NCBI RefSeq assembly: GCF_900101265.1
Contig: NZ_FMZS01000015.1
Span: 97,641-161,640 of the forward strand
Length of the DNA: 64,000 nt
From: Massilia sp. PDC64
Lineage (GTDB): Bacteria > Pseudomonadota > Gammaproteobacteria > Burkholderiales > Burkholderiaceae_D
Reading direction: 5' to 3'
Under the pieces are notes generated by a model. It searched no databases. It saw only the letters and a program-made list of their open reading frames with translations, and had not been told where the DNA came from. A program made the translations under genes and the position numbers. Below are positions 36,049-44,581 of this stretch, one piece after another (the first letter of the stretch is position 1; every line of letters begins with the position of its first letter).

Positions 36049-36921
36049 ATGCGTTGGGAAGGCGACAGGCAGAGCGACAACATCGAGGACCGCCGCGGGG
36101 ACGGCGGGGGCGGCGGCGGATTCGGCATCGGCGGCGGGACCGTCGGCATCGGCACGATCGTCGTGGCGCTGCTCGGCTCGTGGTTCTTCGGCGTGTCGCC
36201 GTCCACAATCCTGAGCCTGCTGTCGGGCGGCTCTCCGGCCCAGGTCCAGCAGGCGCCGGCCCATCCGCCCGCGAACGACCGCGAGACGCAGTTCGTGCGC
36301 ACCGTGCTCGGCTACACCGAAGACACGTGGTCGCAGATCTTCCGCGCCAACGGGGCGACGTATTCGCCGCCGCGCCTCGTGCTGTACTCCGGCCGCACGT
36401 CGACCGGCGGTTGCGGCATGGGCCAGTCGGCCGTCGGGCCCTTCTATTGTCCGGCCGACCGCAAGGTCTACATCGACCTGACGTTCTTCCGCATGATGCA
36501 GCAGCGCTTCCACGTGGGCGGCGAATTCACCCAGGCGTACGTGATCGCGCACGAGGTCGGCCACCACGTGCAGAACCTGCTGGGCATTTCGGGCAAGGTC
36601 GACAGCGCGCGTCAGCACCTGTCGGAACGGGAGGCCAATGCCGCGTCCGTGCGCCTGGAACTGCAGGCCGACTGCTTCGCCGGCGTGTGGGCCTACCACA
36701 CGAACCAGGCCAAGCAGATCATCGAACAGGGCGACGTGGAGTCCGCGCTGAACGCGGCGAGCGCCATCGGCGACGACGCGCTGCAGCGCCAGTCGCGCGG
36801 CGAAGTCGTGCCGGACTCGTTCACGCACGGCACGTCGGCCCAGCGCGTGCGCTGGTTCACGCGCGGCCTGCAGACGGGCTCCGTCGAACAGTGCAATACG
36901 TTCGAGGCGCGCCAGCTCTGA
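36049..36921 (+). CDS. Neutral zinc metallopeptidase, YpfJ family
   Basis: 290 aa membrane-anchored zinc protein. The N-terminus is charged and Gly-rich (MRWEGDRQSDNIEDRRGDGG), followed by a membrane helix (VGIGTIVVALLGSWFFGV). The zinc motif HEVGHHVQ (HExxH) lies in AYVIAHEVGHHVQNLLG. The downstream ELQADCFAGVWAY supplies the third ligand in the family, and GGCGMGQSAVGPFYCPADRK is also a family block. The peptidase activity of this family is predicted, not well studied. AAGGAG precedes the ATG. Confidence 0.93.
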   Translation: MRWEGDRQSDNIEDRRGDGGGGGGFGIGGGTVGIGTIVVALLGSWFFGVSPSTILSLLSGGSPAQVQQAPAHPPANDRETQFVRTVLGYTEDTWSQIFRANGATYSPPRLVLYSGRTSTGGCGMGQSAVGPFYCPADRKVYIDLTFFRMMQQRFHVGGEFTQAYVIAHEVGHHVQNLLGISGKVDSARQHLSEREANAASVRLELQADCFAGVWAYHTNQAKQIIEQGDVESALNAASAIGDDALQRQSRGEVVPDSFTHGTSAQRVRWFTRGLQTGSVEQCNTFEARQL

Positions 36922-36941
36922 GCGTTGCCTTCCGTGCCGCG

Positions 36942-36970
36942 ACGGCCGCCGCGTGCGGCCGTTTCCTTTT
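36942..36970 (+). terminator. Rho-independent terminator
   Basis: 8 bp stem ACGGCCGC/GCGGCCGT with a five-base loop (36942-36962), then TTTCCTTTT, 20 bases after the zinc peptidase stop. Confidence 0.8.
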
Positions 36971-37052
36971 AAAAACAAAGCACTACGACGCTTAAAAAAA
37001 GTGTTCCGAAACCCCCGTTCGTTTCCGTGCGCGTATCGCCTTCCTTAGCGTT

Positions 37053-37072
37053 TTGACATACCTTGTTGTCAA
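37053..37072 (+). promoter_or_regulatory. Inverted repeat upstream of the alcohol dehydrogenase gene
   Basis: TTGACA at 37053-37058 and TGTCAA at 37067-37072 form a 6 bp inverted repeat with an 8 bp spacer, 44 bases before the ADH start. The left arm could also serve as a -35 box, so a repressor bound here would block transcription. No clear -10 is seen. Confidence 0.38.
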
Positions 37073-37116
37073 GCGCTCGTCCGTGGCGGCGGGCGGACAA
37101 CCAACGAGGAGGAATT

Positions 37117-38301
37117 ATGCTGGCAATGAATTACCGGGGACCGTATCGCGTCCGCGCCGATTACAAGCCCGATCCTGTCATCGAACATCCGGGCGACGCC
37201 ATCGTGCGCGTGCTGCGCTCCTGCATCTGCGGGTCCGACCTGCACCTGTACCACGGCATGGTGCCCGACACGCGCGTGGGCCACACGTTCGGCCACGAAT
37301 TCGTCGGCGAAGTCGTGGACGTGGGCCGCGACGTGCAGACGCTGAAGACGGGCGACCGGGTGCTGGTGCCGTTCAACCTGTTCTGCGGCTCCTGCTTCTT
37401 CTGCCAGCGCGAACTGTTCGGCAACTGCCACAACACGAATCCGGAAGCGACGGCCGTGGGCGGCATCTACGGTTATTCGCACACGGCGGGCGGCTACGAC
37501 GGCGGCCAGGCCGAGTACGTGCGCGTGCCGATGGCCGACGTGGGCCCGTACCCGATCCCGGACGACCTGCACCTGGATGACGCCGTGCTGCTGACGGACG
37601 CCCTCCCGACCGGCTACCAGGCGGCCGAGATGGGCGACATCCAGGAAGGCGACACGGTGGTCGTCTTCGGCGCCGGCCCGGTCGGCATCTTCGCCGCGAA
37701 AGCCGCGTGGCTGATGGGCGCGGGCAGGGTGATCGTCGTGGACGAGGTCGAGTACCGCCTGGAATTCGTCAAGCGCTTTGCCCAGTGCGAGGTCGTGAAC
37801 TTCCGCGAAGTGAACGACATGGCGGAGCACATCAAGAAGATGACGGACTGGATGGGCGCGGACGTCACCATCGATTGTGTGGGCGGCGACGCGGCCGGCT
37901 CCATCGCGCAGACGCTGACGGGCCGCCTGATGAAGATGCAGGCCGGCGCCTCGACCGTGCTGCACTGGGCCATCAACAGCGTGCGCAAGGGCGGCAACGT
38001 GTCGATCGTGGGCGTGTACGGCCCGACGTTCAATGCCGTCCCCATCGGCAACGTGGTGAACAAGGGCCTGACGATCCGCGCCAACCAGGCCAGCGTGAAA
38101 CGCCACCTGCCGCGCCTGATCGAACACATCCGCGAAGGCCGGCTGAATCCGAAGGAAATCATCACGCACCGGGTGCCGCTGGAAGAAGTGGCGGACGCGT
38201 ACCACATCTTCTCGAGCAAGCTCGACAACTGTATCAAGCCCGTCCTGATCCCGCCGTCGGCGCGCGAGGTCCAGGCCGTGAAGGCCACCGCTTTGCATTG
38301 A
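37117..38301 (+). CDS. Zinc-dependent alcohol dehydrogenase
   Basis: 394 aa medium-chain dehydrogenase. It has a catalytic zinc Cys in RSCICGSDLHLYHG and His-Glu in FGHEFVGEVVDVGRDV. The structural-zinc cysteines are in CGSCFFCQRELFGNC, and the NAD(P)-binding loop is VVFGAGPVGIFAAKAAWLMG. The sequence is near the glutathione-independent formaldehyde dehydrogenase branch (GYDGGQAEYVRVP, DALPTGYQAAEMGDIQ), but the substrate cannot be fixed. GAGGAGG is eight bases before the ATG. A hypothetical membrane protein follows 9 bp later, in the same operon. Confidence 0.92.
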   Translation: MLAMNYRGPYRVRADYKPDPVIEHPGDAIVRVLRSCICGSDLHLYHGMVPDTRVGHTFGHEFVGEVVDVGRDVQTLKTGDRVLVPFNLFCGSCFFCQRELFGNCHNTNPEATAVGGIYGYSHTAGGYDGGQAEYVRVPMADVGPYPIPDDLHLDDAVLLTDALPTGYQAAEMGDIQEGDTVVVFGAGPVGIFAAKAAWLMGAGRVIVVDEVEYRLEFVKRFAQCEVVNFREVNDMAEHIKKMTDWMGADVTIDCVGGDAAGSIAQTLTGRLMKMQAGASTVLHWAINSVRKGGNVSIVGVYGPTFNAVPIGNVVNKGLTIRANQASVKRHLPRLIEHIREGRLNPKEIITHRVPLEEVADAYHIFSSKLDNCIKPVLIPPSAREVQAVKATALH

Positions 38302-38310
38302 GGAGACGTC

Positions 38311-38877
38311 ATGGAACACAACCATCCACATCATCACGACGACGCCGGGCACGTGCATGCCCATCCGCTGCAGGGCGACATGGCGGAAGGCCCACGCCGT
38401 CCGGGCCGCGACGAGTTGTCGCACATCGAAGGCTGGGGCGCCGACCTCGACCGCAAGAACCGCCCGGCCGTGCCCATGGAACGGATGCCCGCGCGCTTCA
38501 TCCATCCGCACGAAGGCAAGCTGCCGCAGCAACCGGAAAACGTCGAGGTCCTCGTGTCGACGGAACGGCCCGGCCTCACGCCGATCTTCGGCACCGCGCA
38601 GCCGCCGAAAGGCCTGTCCGGCATGATGCGGCGCCTCGCGTTCAAATGGTCCGAGAACGACCTGCGCCACTGGCTCCTGCTGCTCGCCGCGGACCGCGTG
38701 AACGTCGTCGAAGGCATCGGCGAGGATCTTGCGCACGGCAAGGTGCCGAACGTGCTGGCCGAGATGGGCATCAAGGCCGAATGGGAGCACAACCGGGCCG
38801 GCCTCGTGAAGAAGGCGGTCCTGGCCGGCGCCGTCGTCGGCACGGCCGTGTACCTGATGCGGCGGCGCGAGCGCTGA
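38311..38877 (+). CDS. Hypothetical protein, His-rich N-terminus and C-terminal membrane helix
   Basis: 188 aa with no family I recognise. It starts MEHNHPHHHDDAGHVHAHPL, a His-rich stretch that could bind metal. The middle is soluble and proline-rich (PERMPARFIHP-like segments). The end has one membrane helix (KKAVLAGAVVGTAVYLM) followed by RRRER, so it is probably a tail-anchored inner-membrane protein. GAGGAG precedes the ATG. It sits nine bases after the alcohol dehydrogenase gene and is surely cotranscribed with it, which may mean a role in the same aldehyde or solvent response. Confidence 0.8.
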   Translation: MEHNHPHHHDDAGHVHAHPLQGDMAEGPRRPGRDELSHIEGWGADLDRKNRPAVPMERMPARFIHPHEGKLPQQPENVEVLVSTERPGLTPIFGTAQPPKGLSGMMRRLAFKWSENDLRHWLLLLAADRVNVVEGIGEDLAHGKVPNVLAEMGIKAEWEHNRAGLVKKAVLAGAVVGTAVYLMRRRER

Positions 38878-38888
38878 GCGTCCCGTGA

Positions 38889-38906
38889 GGTGCGCCCGGG
38901 CGCACC
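38889..38906 (+). terminator. GC-rich hairpin, possible terminator
   Basis: 8 bp perfect stem GGTGCGCC/GGCGCACC with a two-base loop, 12 bases after the preceding stop. A CGCACCTTTT sequence just downstream could pair with the left arm instead and give a T-tailed terminator. Function is uncertain. Confidence 0.4.
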
Positions 38907-39036
38907 GGCATCCGCACCTTTTCATCCGCCTCACGGCAGCCCCAGGCCGCCGTGGGGCTCTTTGCGCTTGAGCAAATTCCTTTAAGCGAGCTCGTCCACA
39001 CTGCATCGGTGTGCCCGCTCAATGAAAGGAAATCTC

Positions 39037-40803
39037 ATGAACAAGCGCAAGATGTTGCTGGCGTCGTTCGGCGCCCTGTCCCTGGCTGTCGTCGTGCCCG
39101 CGGGTGCGGCCGGTCCAGGCACCATGAGCCCGGCCGTTGCCGCGACCCCGCAACTGAACGCGGCGCTGCTGGCCCAGCTAGACGCACGCCGCGCCGCGCG
39201 CGGGCAGGATGCGCGCTTCGGCTATGCGATCCTCGCCCGGCATCCTGGCACGCAGGGCACGCAGATCGCGCGCGTGGCGCACACGTACAGGAACGTGCGC
39301 ATCTTCGGCTTCGAATCCGTGCTCGTGCTGGATGCGAACGGCAAGATCCTGTCCGAATCCGATTCCGAACAGCGCGCCAATTTTGCCAAGGCCGACACTG
39401 CCGGGCCGGGTCCGGATTTCAGCGTCGTGCCCGCGATCTCGTCGAAGGCCGCGATCGATGCGGCGCTTGCTTCGCTGGGTGCGTCGGCGCGCCACGAGAC
39501 GCCGCCCAGCGCGGAACTGATCATCTGGCCCGCGATGCGCACGGAACGCGTGCCCGACGCGCGCGACAAGCAGGAGCAGGACCTGAACGCACTGGACGTG
39601 CAGGACGTCGTCGACCACTACGAACTCGCCTACCTCGTGCACACGCGCATGGTCGTCGGCGACAAGCCCGTGTACCACGACACCATCGTCAGCGCGCGCG
39701 ACGGTGCCATCCTGGCCCAGTGGAACATGCTGCAGACGGTGGTGGGCGTGGGCCACAGCCAGTACAACGGCGACGTGCCCATCAACACGACGCTCGCCGA
39801 GGGCAAGTACAGGATGATCGACGACACCCGCGGCACGGGCGGCACGTTCGGCGCGATGGCGATCACGAATGCGAACCACGGCACGAGCGCGGGCAGCGTC
39901 TACGTCAACGACACGAATACGTGGGGCGACGGCAAGCAGTACGTGAACGGCGGCTCGACGACGAACGCGAACGGCCAGACTGCCGCCGTGAACGCGATGT
40001 GGGGCCTGATGAACACGTACGACACGATGAAGAACGTATTCAACTGGCTGTCGCTGGACGGGCACAATACGGCCACGTACATCGCGGCGCACGTCAACAC
40101 GGCGTACGACAACGCGTATTACAGCGACACGTGCCGCTGCATGTTCATCGGCGACGGCTCCACCTTCAACAGCCTGGGCTCGATCGACGTGATCGGCCAC
40201 GAGATGGGCCATGGCGTGACGGCCGCCACGTCGAACTTGACGTACTCGGGCGAGTCGGGCGGCCTGAACGAATCGTCGTCGGACATCAACGGCGAGGCCG
40301 TCGAAGCGTATGCGCGCGGGGGCGGGAAGGGCGACACCATCCCGCTCACGGGCAACGACTGGGTCATGGGCAAGGAAATCAGCAAGACGGGCACGCCGCT
40401 GCGCTGGATGTACCGCCCGAGCAAGGACGGCAGCAGCCCGGACGCCTGGAGCAGCTCGATCAAGCGCCTGGACGTACACTACAGCAGCGGCCCGAACAAC
40501 CGCATGTTCTACTTCCTCGCGCAGGGTTCCAGCGCGGACAAGGCCAGCGATTATTACAGCAAATACCTCGTCAAGTCTCCGGCCGCGATGACGGGCATCG
40601 GTCTCGACAAGGCGTACCGGATCTGGTTCAAGGCGAACACGACCAAGTTCACGTCGAGCACCAATTACGCGGATGCCCGCGCCAAGATGATCGAGGCGGC
40701 GGGCGACCTGTACGGCAAGACTAGCCGCGAAGTCATTGCGGTTCAGCGGGCGTATGCGGCGATCAACGTGGGCGCGGACGTGGACGAGCCGGCGGGACAG
40801 TAA
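39037..40803 (+). CDS. M4-family (thermolysin-like) secreted metalloprotease
   Basis: 588 aa secreted zinc endopeptidase. The signal peptide is LLASFGALSLAVVVPAGAA. The prodomain (~30-215) has FTP/PepSY-like blocks RVAHTYRNVRIFGFESVLVL and VVDHYELAYLVHTRMVV. The mature domain carries the zinc ligands His388 and His392 in IGHEMGHGV and the third-ligand motif GGLNESSSDINGE. The C-terminal KAYRIWFKANTTKFTSSTNY region is also M4-like. AAAGGAAA precedes the ATG at 39037; an in-frame ATG five codons earlier overlaps that site. It likely degrades extracellular protein. It is convergent with the alpha-galactosidase gene. Confidence 0.94.
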   Translation: MNKRKMLLASFGALSLAVVVPAGAAGPGTMSPAVAATPQLNAALLAQLDARRAARGQDARFGYAILARHPGTQGTQIARVAHTYRNVRIFGFESVLVLDANGKILSESDSEQRANFAKADTAGPGPDFSVVPAISSKAAIDAALASLGASARHETPPSAELIIWPAMRTERVPDARDKQEQDLNALDVQDVVDHYELAYLVHTRMVVGDKPVYHDTIVSARDGAILAQWNMLQTVVGVGHSQYNGDVPINTTLAEGKYRMIDDTRGTGGTFGAMAITNANHGTSAGSVYVNDTNTWGDGKQYVNGGSTTNANGQTAAVNAMWGLMNTYDTMKNVFNWLSLDGHNTATYIAAHVNTAYDNAYYSDTCRCMFIGDGSTFNSLGSIDVIGHEMGHGVTAATSNLTYSGESGGLNESSSDINGEAVEAYARGGGKGDTIPLTGNDWVMGKEISKTGTPLRWMYRPSKDGSSPDAWSSSIKRLDVHYSSGPNNRMFYFLAQGSSADKASDYYSKYLVKSPAAMTGIGLDKAYRIWFKANTTKFTSSTNYADARAKMIEAAGDLYGKTSREVIAVQRAYAAINVGADVDEPAGQ

Positions 40804-40808
40804 ACGCG

Positions 40809-43031
40809 TCAGGCCGCTTCCAGGACAATGGCGGCGGCCTGGAAATCGCCCACGAGGTTGGGCTGGATTCCGTTTCCCATCCAATAGGCACCGCTCGCCT
40901 GTGCCGGGGTTCGCGGTGCCACGCCGCCTGCAATCGTGCGCAGCGTATAGACCTTCCGTGGATCGAGCCCGCGCAACTGGATACGGGGCGCCGGATCGCG
41001 CATGCCGCCCGAGTGCAGGAAGGCGAAGAGGACGGCCTGGTTACCGTCCTGCGACACCGACAGCGTGGCCGACCGGGCCGAGCCGCCACGGGGCGATATC
41101 AACCGGTACAGGTCGCCTTGCTGGACGGTCAGGCGAATCCGCTTGTACTCGGCAATGAGCCGCTTCGCTTCCGCGAAGTCCTGCGCGCTCCAGTGGTTCA
41201 GGTTCGCGCCGACCCCGAGGGCGCCCTGCATGGACGACAGAAAACGGTATGCCAGGGACGTGGCACGCCTGTTGACCCAGTTGGGCGAGTCGGTGACCCA
41301 GGCCATCATGATCGCCGGCGCATAGGCCTGGCTGAAGCCGTCCTGGATCAGCAGCCGGTCGTACGGATCGGTATTGTCCGATACCCAGACTTCGTCCGTG
41401 AGGGCCATGATGCCGAGATCGACACGGCCGCCGCCGCTGGCGCAGGATTCGATCTCGACCTTCGGGTGGCGCCGGCGCAGTTCGCCGAGCAGCCTGTAGA
41501 GATTGTCCACGTACGCCACGTACAGCCTTTGCTGCTCCGCGGGCGGCACTTGCGGCCAGCCCGGTTCGGACCAGGCGCGGTTATGGTCCCACTTGAGGAA
41601 TGCGATGTTGTTCGCGCCGAGCAGCCTGTCCAGGACCCCGAGCAGATGGTCATGGACGTCCTTGCGCGCGAGGTTGAGCACCAGCTGGTCGCGGGCTTCG
41701 GAGCGCGCACGACCCGGGAAATGGATGACCCAGTCCGGGTGGGCCCGGTACAAATCGCTGTCAGGATTGACCATCTCCGGCTCGACCCACAGCCCGAATT
41801 CCATGCCCAGGTCGTTGACGCGCTTGATGAGCGGCGCCAGCCCGTTCGGGAATTTTTTGCGGTTGACGACCCAGTCGCCGAGACCGGCCTTCGAACTGTT
41901 GCGCGCACCGAACCAGCCATCGTCGACGACGAAGCGTTCGATGCCGATGCCGGCCGCCTTCTCGGCGAGCGCCATCTGGCCCGCTTCGTCGACGGCGAAC
42001 TCCGTCGCCTCCCACGAATTGTAGAGAACGGGCCGCGGACGCAACGTCGGCGCCCCCGGCAGGATCCGCGTGCGCTGGTAGCGGTGAAACAGGCGCGACG
42101 CGCCGCCGAATCCGTCGCCGGAATACCCGGCATGGAACACGGGCGAGGCGAGCCGTTCGCCGGGCTTGAGCCGATAGGCGAAATCGAAGGGATTGTAGCC
42201 GGCCGTCACGCGGACACCGCCAACAGAGTCCATGTCGACGCCGATGCGCCATGCGCCGCTCCAGCCCAGTGCGCCGAACCACACGGGACCGGACTCTTCT
42301 TCCGTCATGGCACGGCTCAGCGCGATCCATGGGTTGGCCTGGTGCGAGGTCACGCCCTTGCGGCTTTCGATCACCGTCGCGCCGGGGCCGACCGGGCGGG
42401 TTTGCAGCGCAAACTCGCCGGCCCAGCGCCCGGTCAGGTACGACAGGCGGTAATCGTCGTAGTAAGGCAGATTGATGCTGGCCGCCGCCATCTGGTCCAC
42501 CTGGATCCAGCCGTTCGTCCGGTTCTCGACGACGGCGCTGCGGGACAAGATGCCGGACGCGGCATCCATTGCATAGGTGAGCGTGACGTGCACGGCGCGG
42601 CTCACGTCCTTGAGCCTGACCACGATGCGTTCGCCGTCCAGCTGGTGGTCGACGTAGCGCAGGTCCAGGTCGCGCACGCCGTCGGGAAAGGTAACCTTGA
42701 GCGCCGGCTCCACCGTCAGGCCCGCGCCGAATCCGGGATACTCGAACGGCGTGACGGTGATCGACGTTTCGTTGCTGGAGTTTTCGAGGACCGGCACGGG
42801 CGGCGGCAGCTTGTCGTCCGGGGACAGGGCGCTGCCCCAGTACACGGACTGCAGGCGGCCATCCGCGTTGACGCCGAACGCATAGGTGACGGCGCCACCG
42901 TCGAGACGGAAGACGCGGGCGGCTTCGTCGATGGTGGGGCGCGCGCGGGCGGCGTTGCCGATTGCCAGCCCGGCGAGTCCGCCCAGCATGCCCATGCAAA
43001 CGGCGCGACGGCGCCGATCGATATTCTTCAT
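40809..43031 (-). CDS. GH36-type alpha-galactosidase, Tat-exported
   Basis: 740 aa glycosidase expected to remove alpha-1,6-galactose from oligosaccharides. The clan D nucleophile is Asp482 in FLKWDHNRAW, and the acid/base is Asp552 in WVSDNTDPYDR; both fit GH36 spacing. Other blocks are FVVDDGWFGARNSSKAGLGD and FGLWVEPEMVNPDSDLY. The N-terminus MKNIDRRRRAVCMGMLGG followed by LAGLAIGNAARA has a twin-arginine signal, so export in folded form is likely. Most bacterial GH36 enzymes are cytoplasmic, so the signal is notable. It is divergent from the low-GC membrane protein gene at 43199. Confidence 0.93.
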   Translation of the reverse strand: MKNIDRRRRAVCMGMLGGLAGLAIGNAARARPTIDEAARVFRLDGGAVTYAFGVNADGRLQSVYWGSALSPDDKLPPPVPVLENSSNETSITVTPFEYPGFGAGLTVEPALKVTFPDGVRDLDLRYVDHQLDGERIVVRLKDVSRAVHVTLTYAMDAASGILSRSAVVENRTNGWIQVDQMAAASINLPYYDDYRLSYLTGRWAGEFALQTRPVGPGATVIESRKGVTSHQANPWIALSRAMTEEESGPVWFGALGWSGAWRIGVDMDSVGGVRVTAGYNPFDFAYRLKPGERLASPVFHAGYSGDGFGGASRLFHRYQRTRILPGAPTLRPRPVLYNSWEATEFAVDEAGQMALAEKAAGIGIERFVVDDGWFGARNSSKAGLGDWVVNRKKFPNGLAPLIKRVNDLGMEFGLWVEPEMVNPDSDLYRAHPDWVIHFPGRARSEARDQLVLNLARKDVHDHLLGVLDRLLGANNIAFLKWDHNRAWSEPGWPQVPPAEQQRLYVAYVDNLYRLLGELRRRHPKVEIESCASGGGRVDLGIMALTDEVWVSDNTDPYDRLLIQDGFSQAYAPAIMMAWVTDSPNWVNRRATSLAYRFLSSMQGALGVGANLNHWSAQDFAEAKRLIAEYKRIRLTVQQGDLYRLISPRGGSARSATLSVSQDGNQAVLFAFLHSGGMRDPAPRIQLRGLDPRKVYTLRTIAGGVAPRTPAQASGAYWMGNGIQPNLVGDFQAAAIVLEAA

Positions 43032-43154
43032 AGTCTCCTCAGCCAGCGTTTTTGTTCAAATTGTCGCAATGGCTGAGTGTAGCCGAACAGCAATCGGCAT
43101 GGCGAATCGGGGCTACGGCAACGGCTGCGATATGGCGTAGACGCCAGGACGGAG

Positions 43155-43190
43155 TTACAATTAAATTTCTTGAAAGAAATTTAATTGTAA
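43155..43190. repeat. Perfect 36 bp AT-rich palindrome
   Basis: Two perfect 16 bp arms, TTACAATTAAATTTCT (43155-43170) and AGAAATTTAATTGTAA (43175-43190), with a four-base centre TGAA. It ends nine bases before the ATG at 43199 and is far more AT-rich than the surrounding DNA. It could be a strong operator for a dimeric regulator or, in RNA, a hairpin that hides the ribosome site. It has no T tract typical of a terminator. Confidence 0.85.
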
Positions 43191-43198
43191 GCTTTGAT

Positions 43199-43825
43199 AT
43201 GAAATCGTGGCCAGCGGCGGCAGCACAACATCTGATGTATGTAGGTATTACGGTGTTTTCTTTCCTTGGTCTAAACTGGGTCAACGAGCTTTTATTTTCC
43301 CGGCTTGATCTCACCAAGGGAGTCACGTGGGTATTCATGCCCGCTGGTGTCCGACTGCTTTCGACCTTGTTTTTCGGGTTTGCCGGTCTCGAAGGCATGT
43401 TCCTGGTAGGCGTCTACCTCAACTTCCACCATTTCATGTTTCACAGCGATTACCGGTCATGGAGTGGCGCGATAGCGGGTGCATTGGGACCTTATCTTGC
43501 TTCCCTGTTTGCCATACATTGGTTTAATTTGAGGTCGCGTTTTGAAGAGCTTACCGCGCAGCGTTTACTTTTTACCGGCGTACTTTGCGGGTTCATGAGC
43601 CCACTCCTCCATCAGACATTCACTTGGGTTTTGACAGGGGCCGTGGACTGGACTGCGCTGACGGCAATGGTGATCGGTGACACGTCCGGGATTCTTATCG
43701 TATTGTTCTTGACGAAGGGCGCGATCGTAATCAATGACCGTTACGGTCTTACTCGACGCTGGTCGTTGGCATGGGTATCCAAAAACAGATCCGGGCCATT
43801 GGCCCGGCCGCGACGGTGGGGTTAG
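43199..43825 (+). CDS. MASE1-like multi-pass membrane protein, low GC
   Basis: 208 aa with about six hydrophobic helices and no soluble output domain. Blocks GVTWVFMPAGVRLLSTLFFG, YLNFHHFMFHSDYRSWSGAI and VIGDTSGILIVLFLTKGAIV follow the layout of MASE1 sensor domains (P-A-G after helix 2 and a G-D-x-x-G-I-L near the end), so I read it as a stand-alone MASE1-like protein; this is tentative. Base composition is clearly lower in GC than its neighbours, which suggests transfer. The ATG at 43199 follows the 36 bp palindrome; an in-frame start at 43052 would read through that palindrome and is not favoured. Confidence 0.68.
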   Translation: MKSWPAAAAQHLMYVGITVFSFLGLNWVNELLFSRLDLTKGVTWVFMPAGVRLLSTLFFGFAGLEGMFLVGVYLNFHHFMFHSDYRSWSGAIAGALGPYLASLFAIHWFNLRSRFEELTAQRLLFTGVLCGFMSPLLHQTFTWVLTGAVDWTALTAMVIGDTSGILIVLFLTKGAIVINDRYGLTRRWSLAWVSKNRSGPLARPRRWG

Positions 43826-43849
43826 GCAGCCTGCGCAATAAACCGTCGG

Positions 43850-44557
43850 CTAGGGCTGCAGCAACGGATAAGGATTCACCGGCGTCCCCTTCCACCACTG
43901 CTTCTCGGGCGTCAACTCGAACACGGCGAAATGCAGGTGCGGCGCGTTGGGATCCGCATTGCCGGTCGTGCCCACATAGCCGATCAAATCGCCCCGCTTG
44001 ACCTGCGCGCCTTCCTGCAGGCCGTCCGCATAGCGGTCGAGGTGCGCATAGTAATAGGCATATTTTTCGGTCGGATCGAACTGGTAGACCGTCAGCCCGC
44101 CCGGCTTGCTCGTGAAGAGCTTCACGATCTTGCCGTCCGCCACCGCGACCACTTTTGTTCCCTTCGGCGCCATGATGTCCAGCGCTTCGTGGTGACGTTC
44201 GTTGCCGCGCGGCTGGTCGTACGTGTCGGTGATCTTATTCAACGGCATGCCGTCGACGGGCACCAGCAGCTTGCCCGGCGGGACCGATGGTACGGGTGCC
44301 GTGCCCGAGGCGGCGACGGGTGTATCCGAGCCGGCGGGACGCAGCGGCAAGTCGAGTTCCGTCAGGTCGGGCATCACCTGCGGCGCGGGCGGCAGCTTGC
44401 CGTCGATGCCGGTGGATGGCGGCGGCGGTGCGGGCAGGGCGCCCGTGTTCACGGCCACGGCCGGTGCCGGGGCGTCGTGGGGCATCTGGCGCAGCCAGAC
44501 GAACAGGCCGCCGGCGCCCACCAGCACGCCGAGCAGGAAGGTCATCAACCATCTCAT
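43850..44557 (-). CDS. M23-family murein peptidase (LytM domain)
   Basis: 235 aa. One N-terminal membrane helix (LMTFLLGVLVGAGGLFVWL) is followed by a Pro/Ala-rich periplasmic linker to ~residue 110 and a LytM domain. The zinc ligands appear in RHHEALDIMAPKGTKVVAV and NAPHLHFAVFEL (HLH). YYYAHLDRYADGLQEGAQVK and GYVGTTGNAD are other M23 landmarks. It should cut peptide cross-links in peptidoglycan. It sits 24 bp downstream of the L,D-transpeptidase gene on the same strand, so a hydrolase and a cross-linking enzyme are paired. Confidence 0.93.
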   Translation of the reverse strand: MRWLMTFLLGVLVGAGGLFVWLRQMPHDAPAPAVAVNTGALPAPPPPSTGIDGKLPPAPQVMPDLTELDLPLRPAGSDTPVAASGTAPVPSVPPGKLLVPVDGMPLNKITDTYDQPRGNERHHEALDIMAPKGTKVVAVADGKIVKLFTSKPGGLTVYQFDPTEKYAYYYAHLDRYADGLQEGAQVKRGDLIGYVGTTGNADPNAPHLHFAVFELTPEKQWWKGTPVNPYPLLQP

Positions 44558-44581
44558 CGCCGTCTCCTGTTGCTTGGTGTT

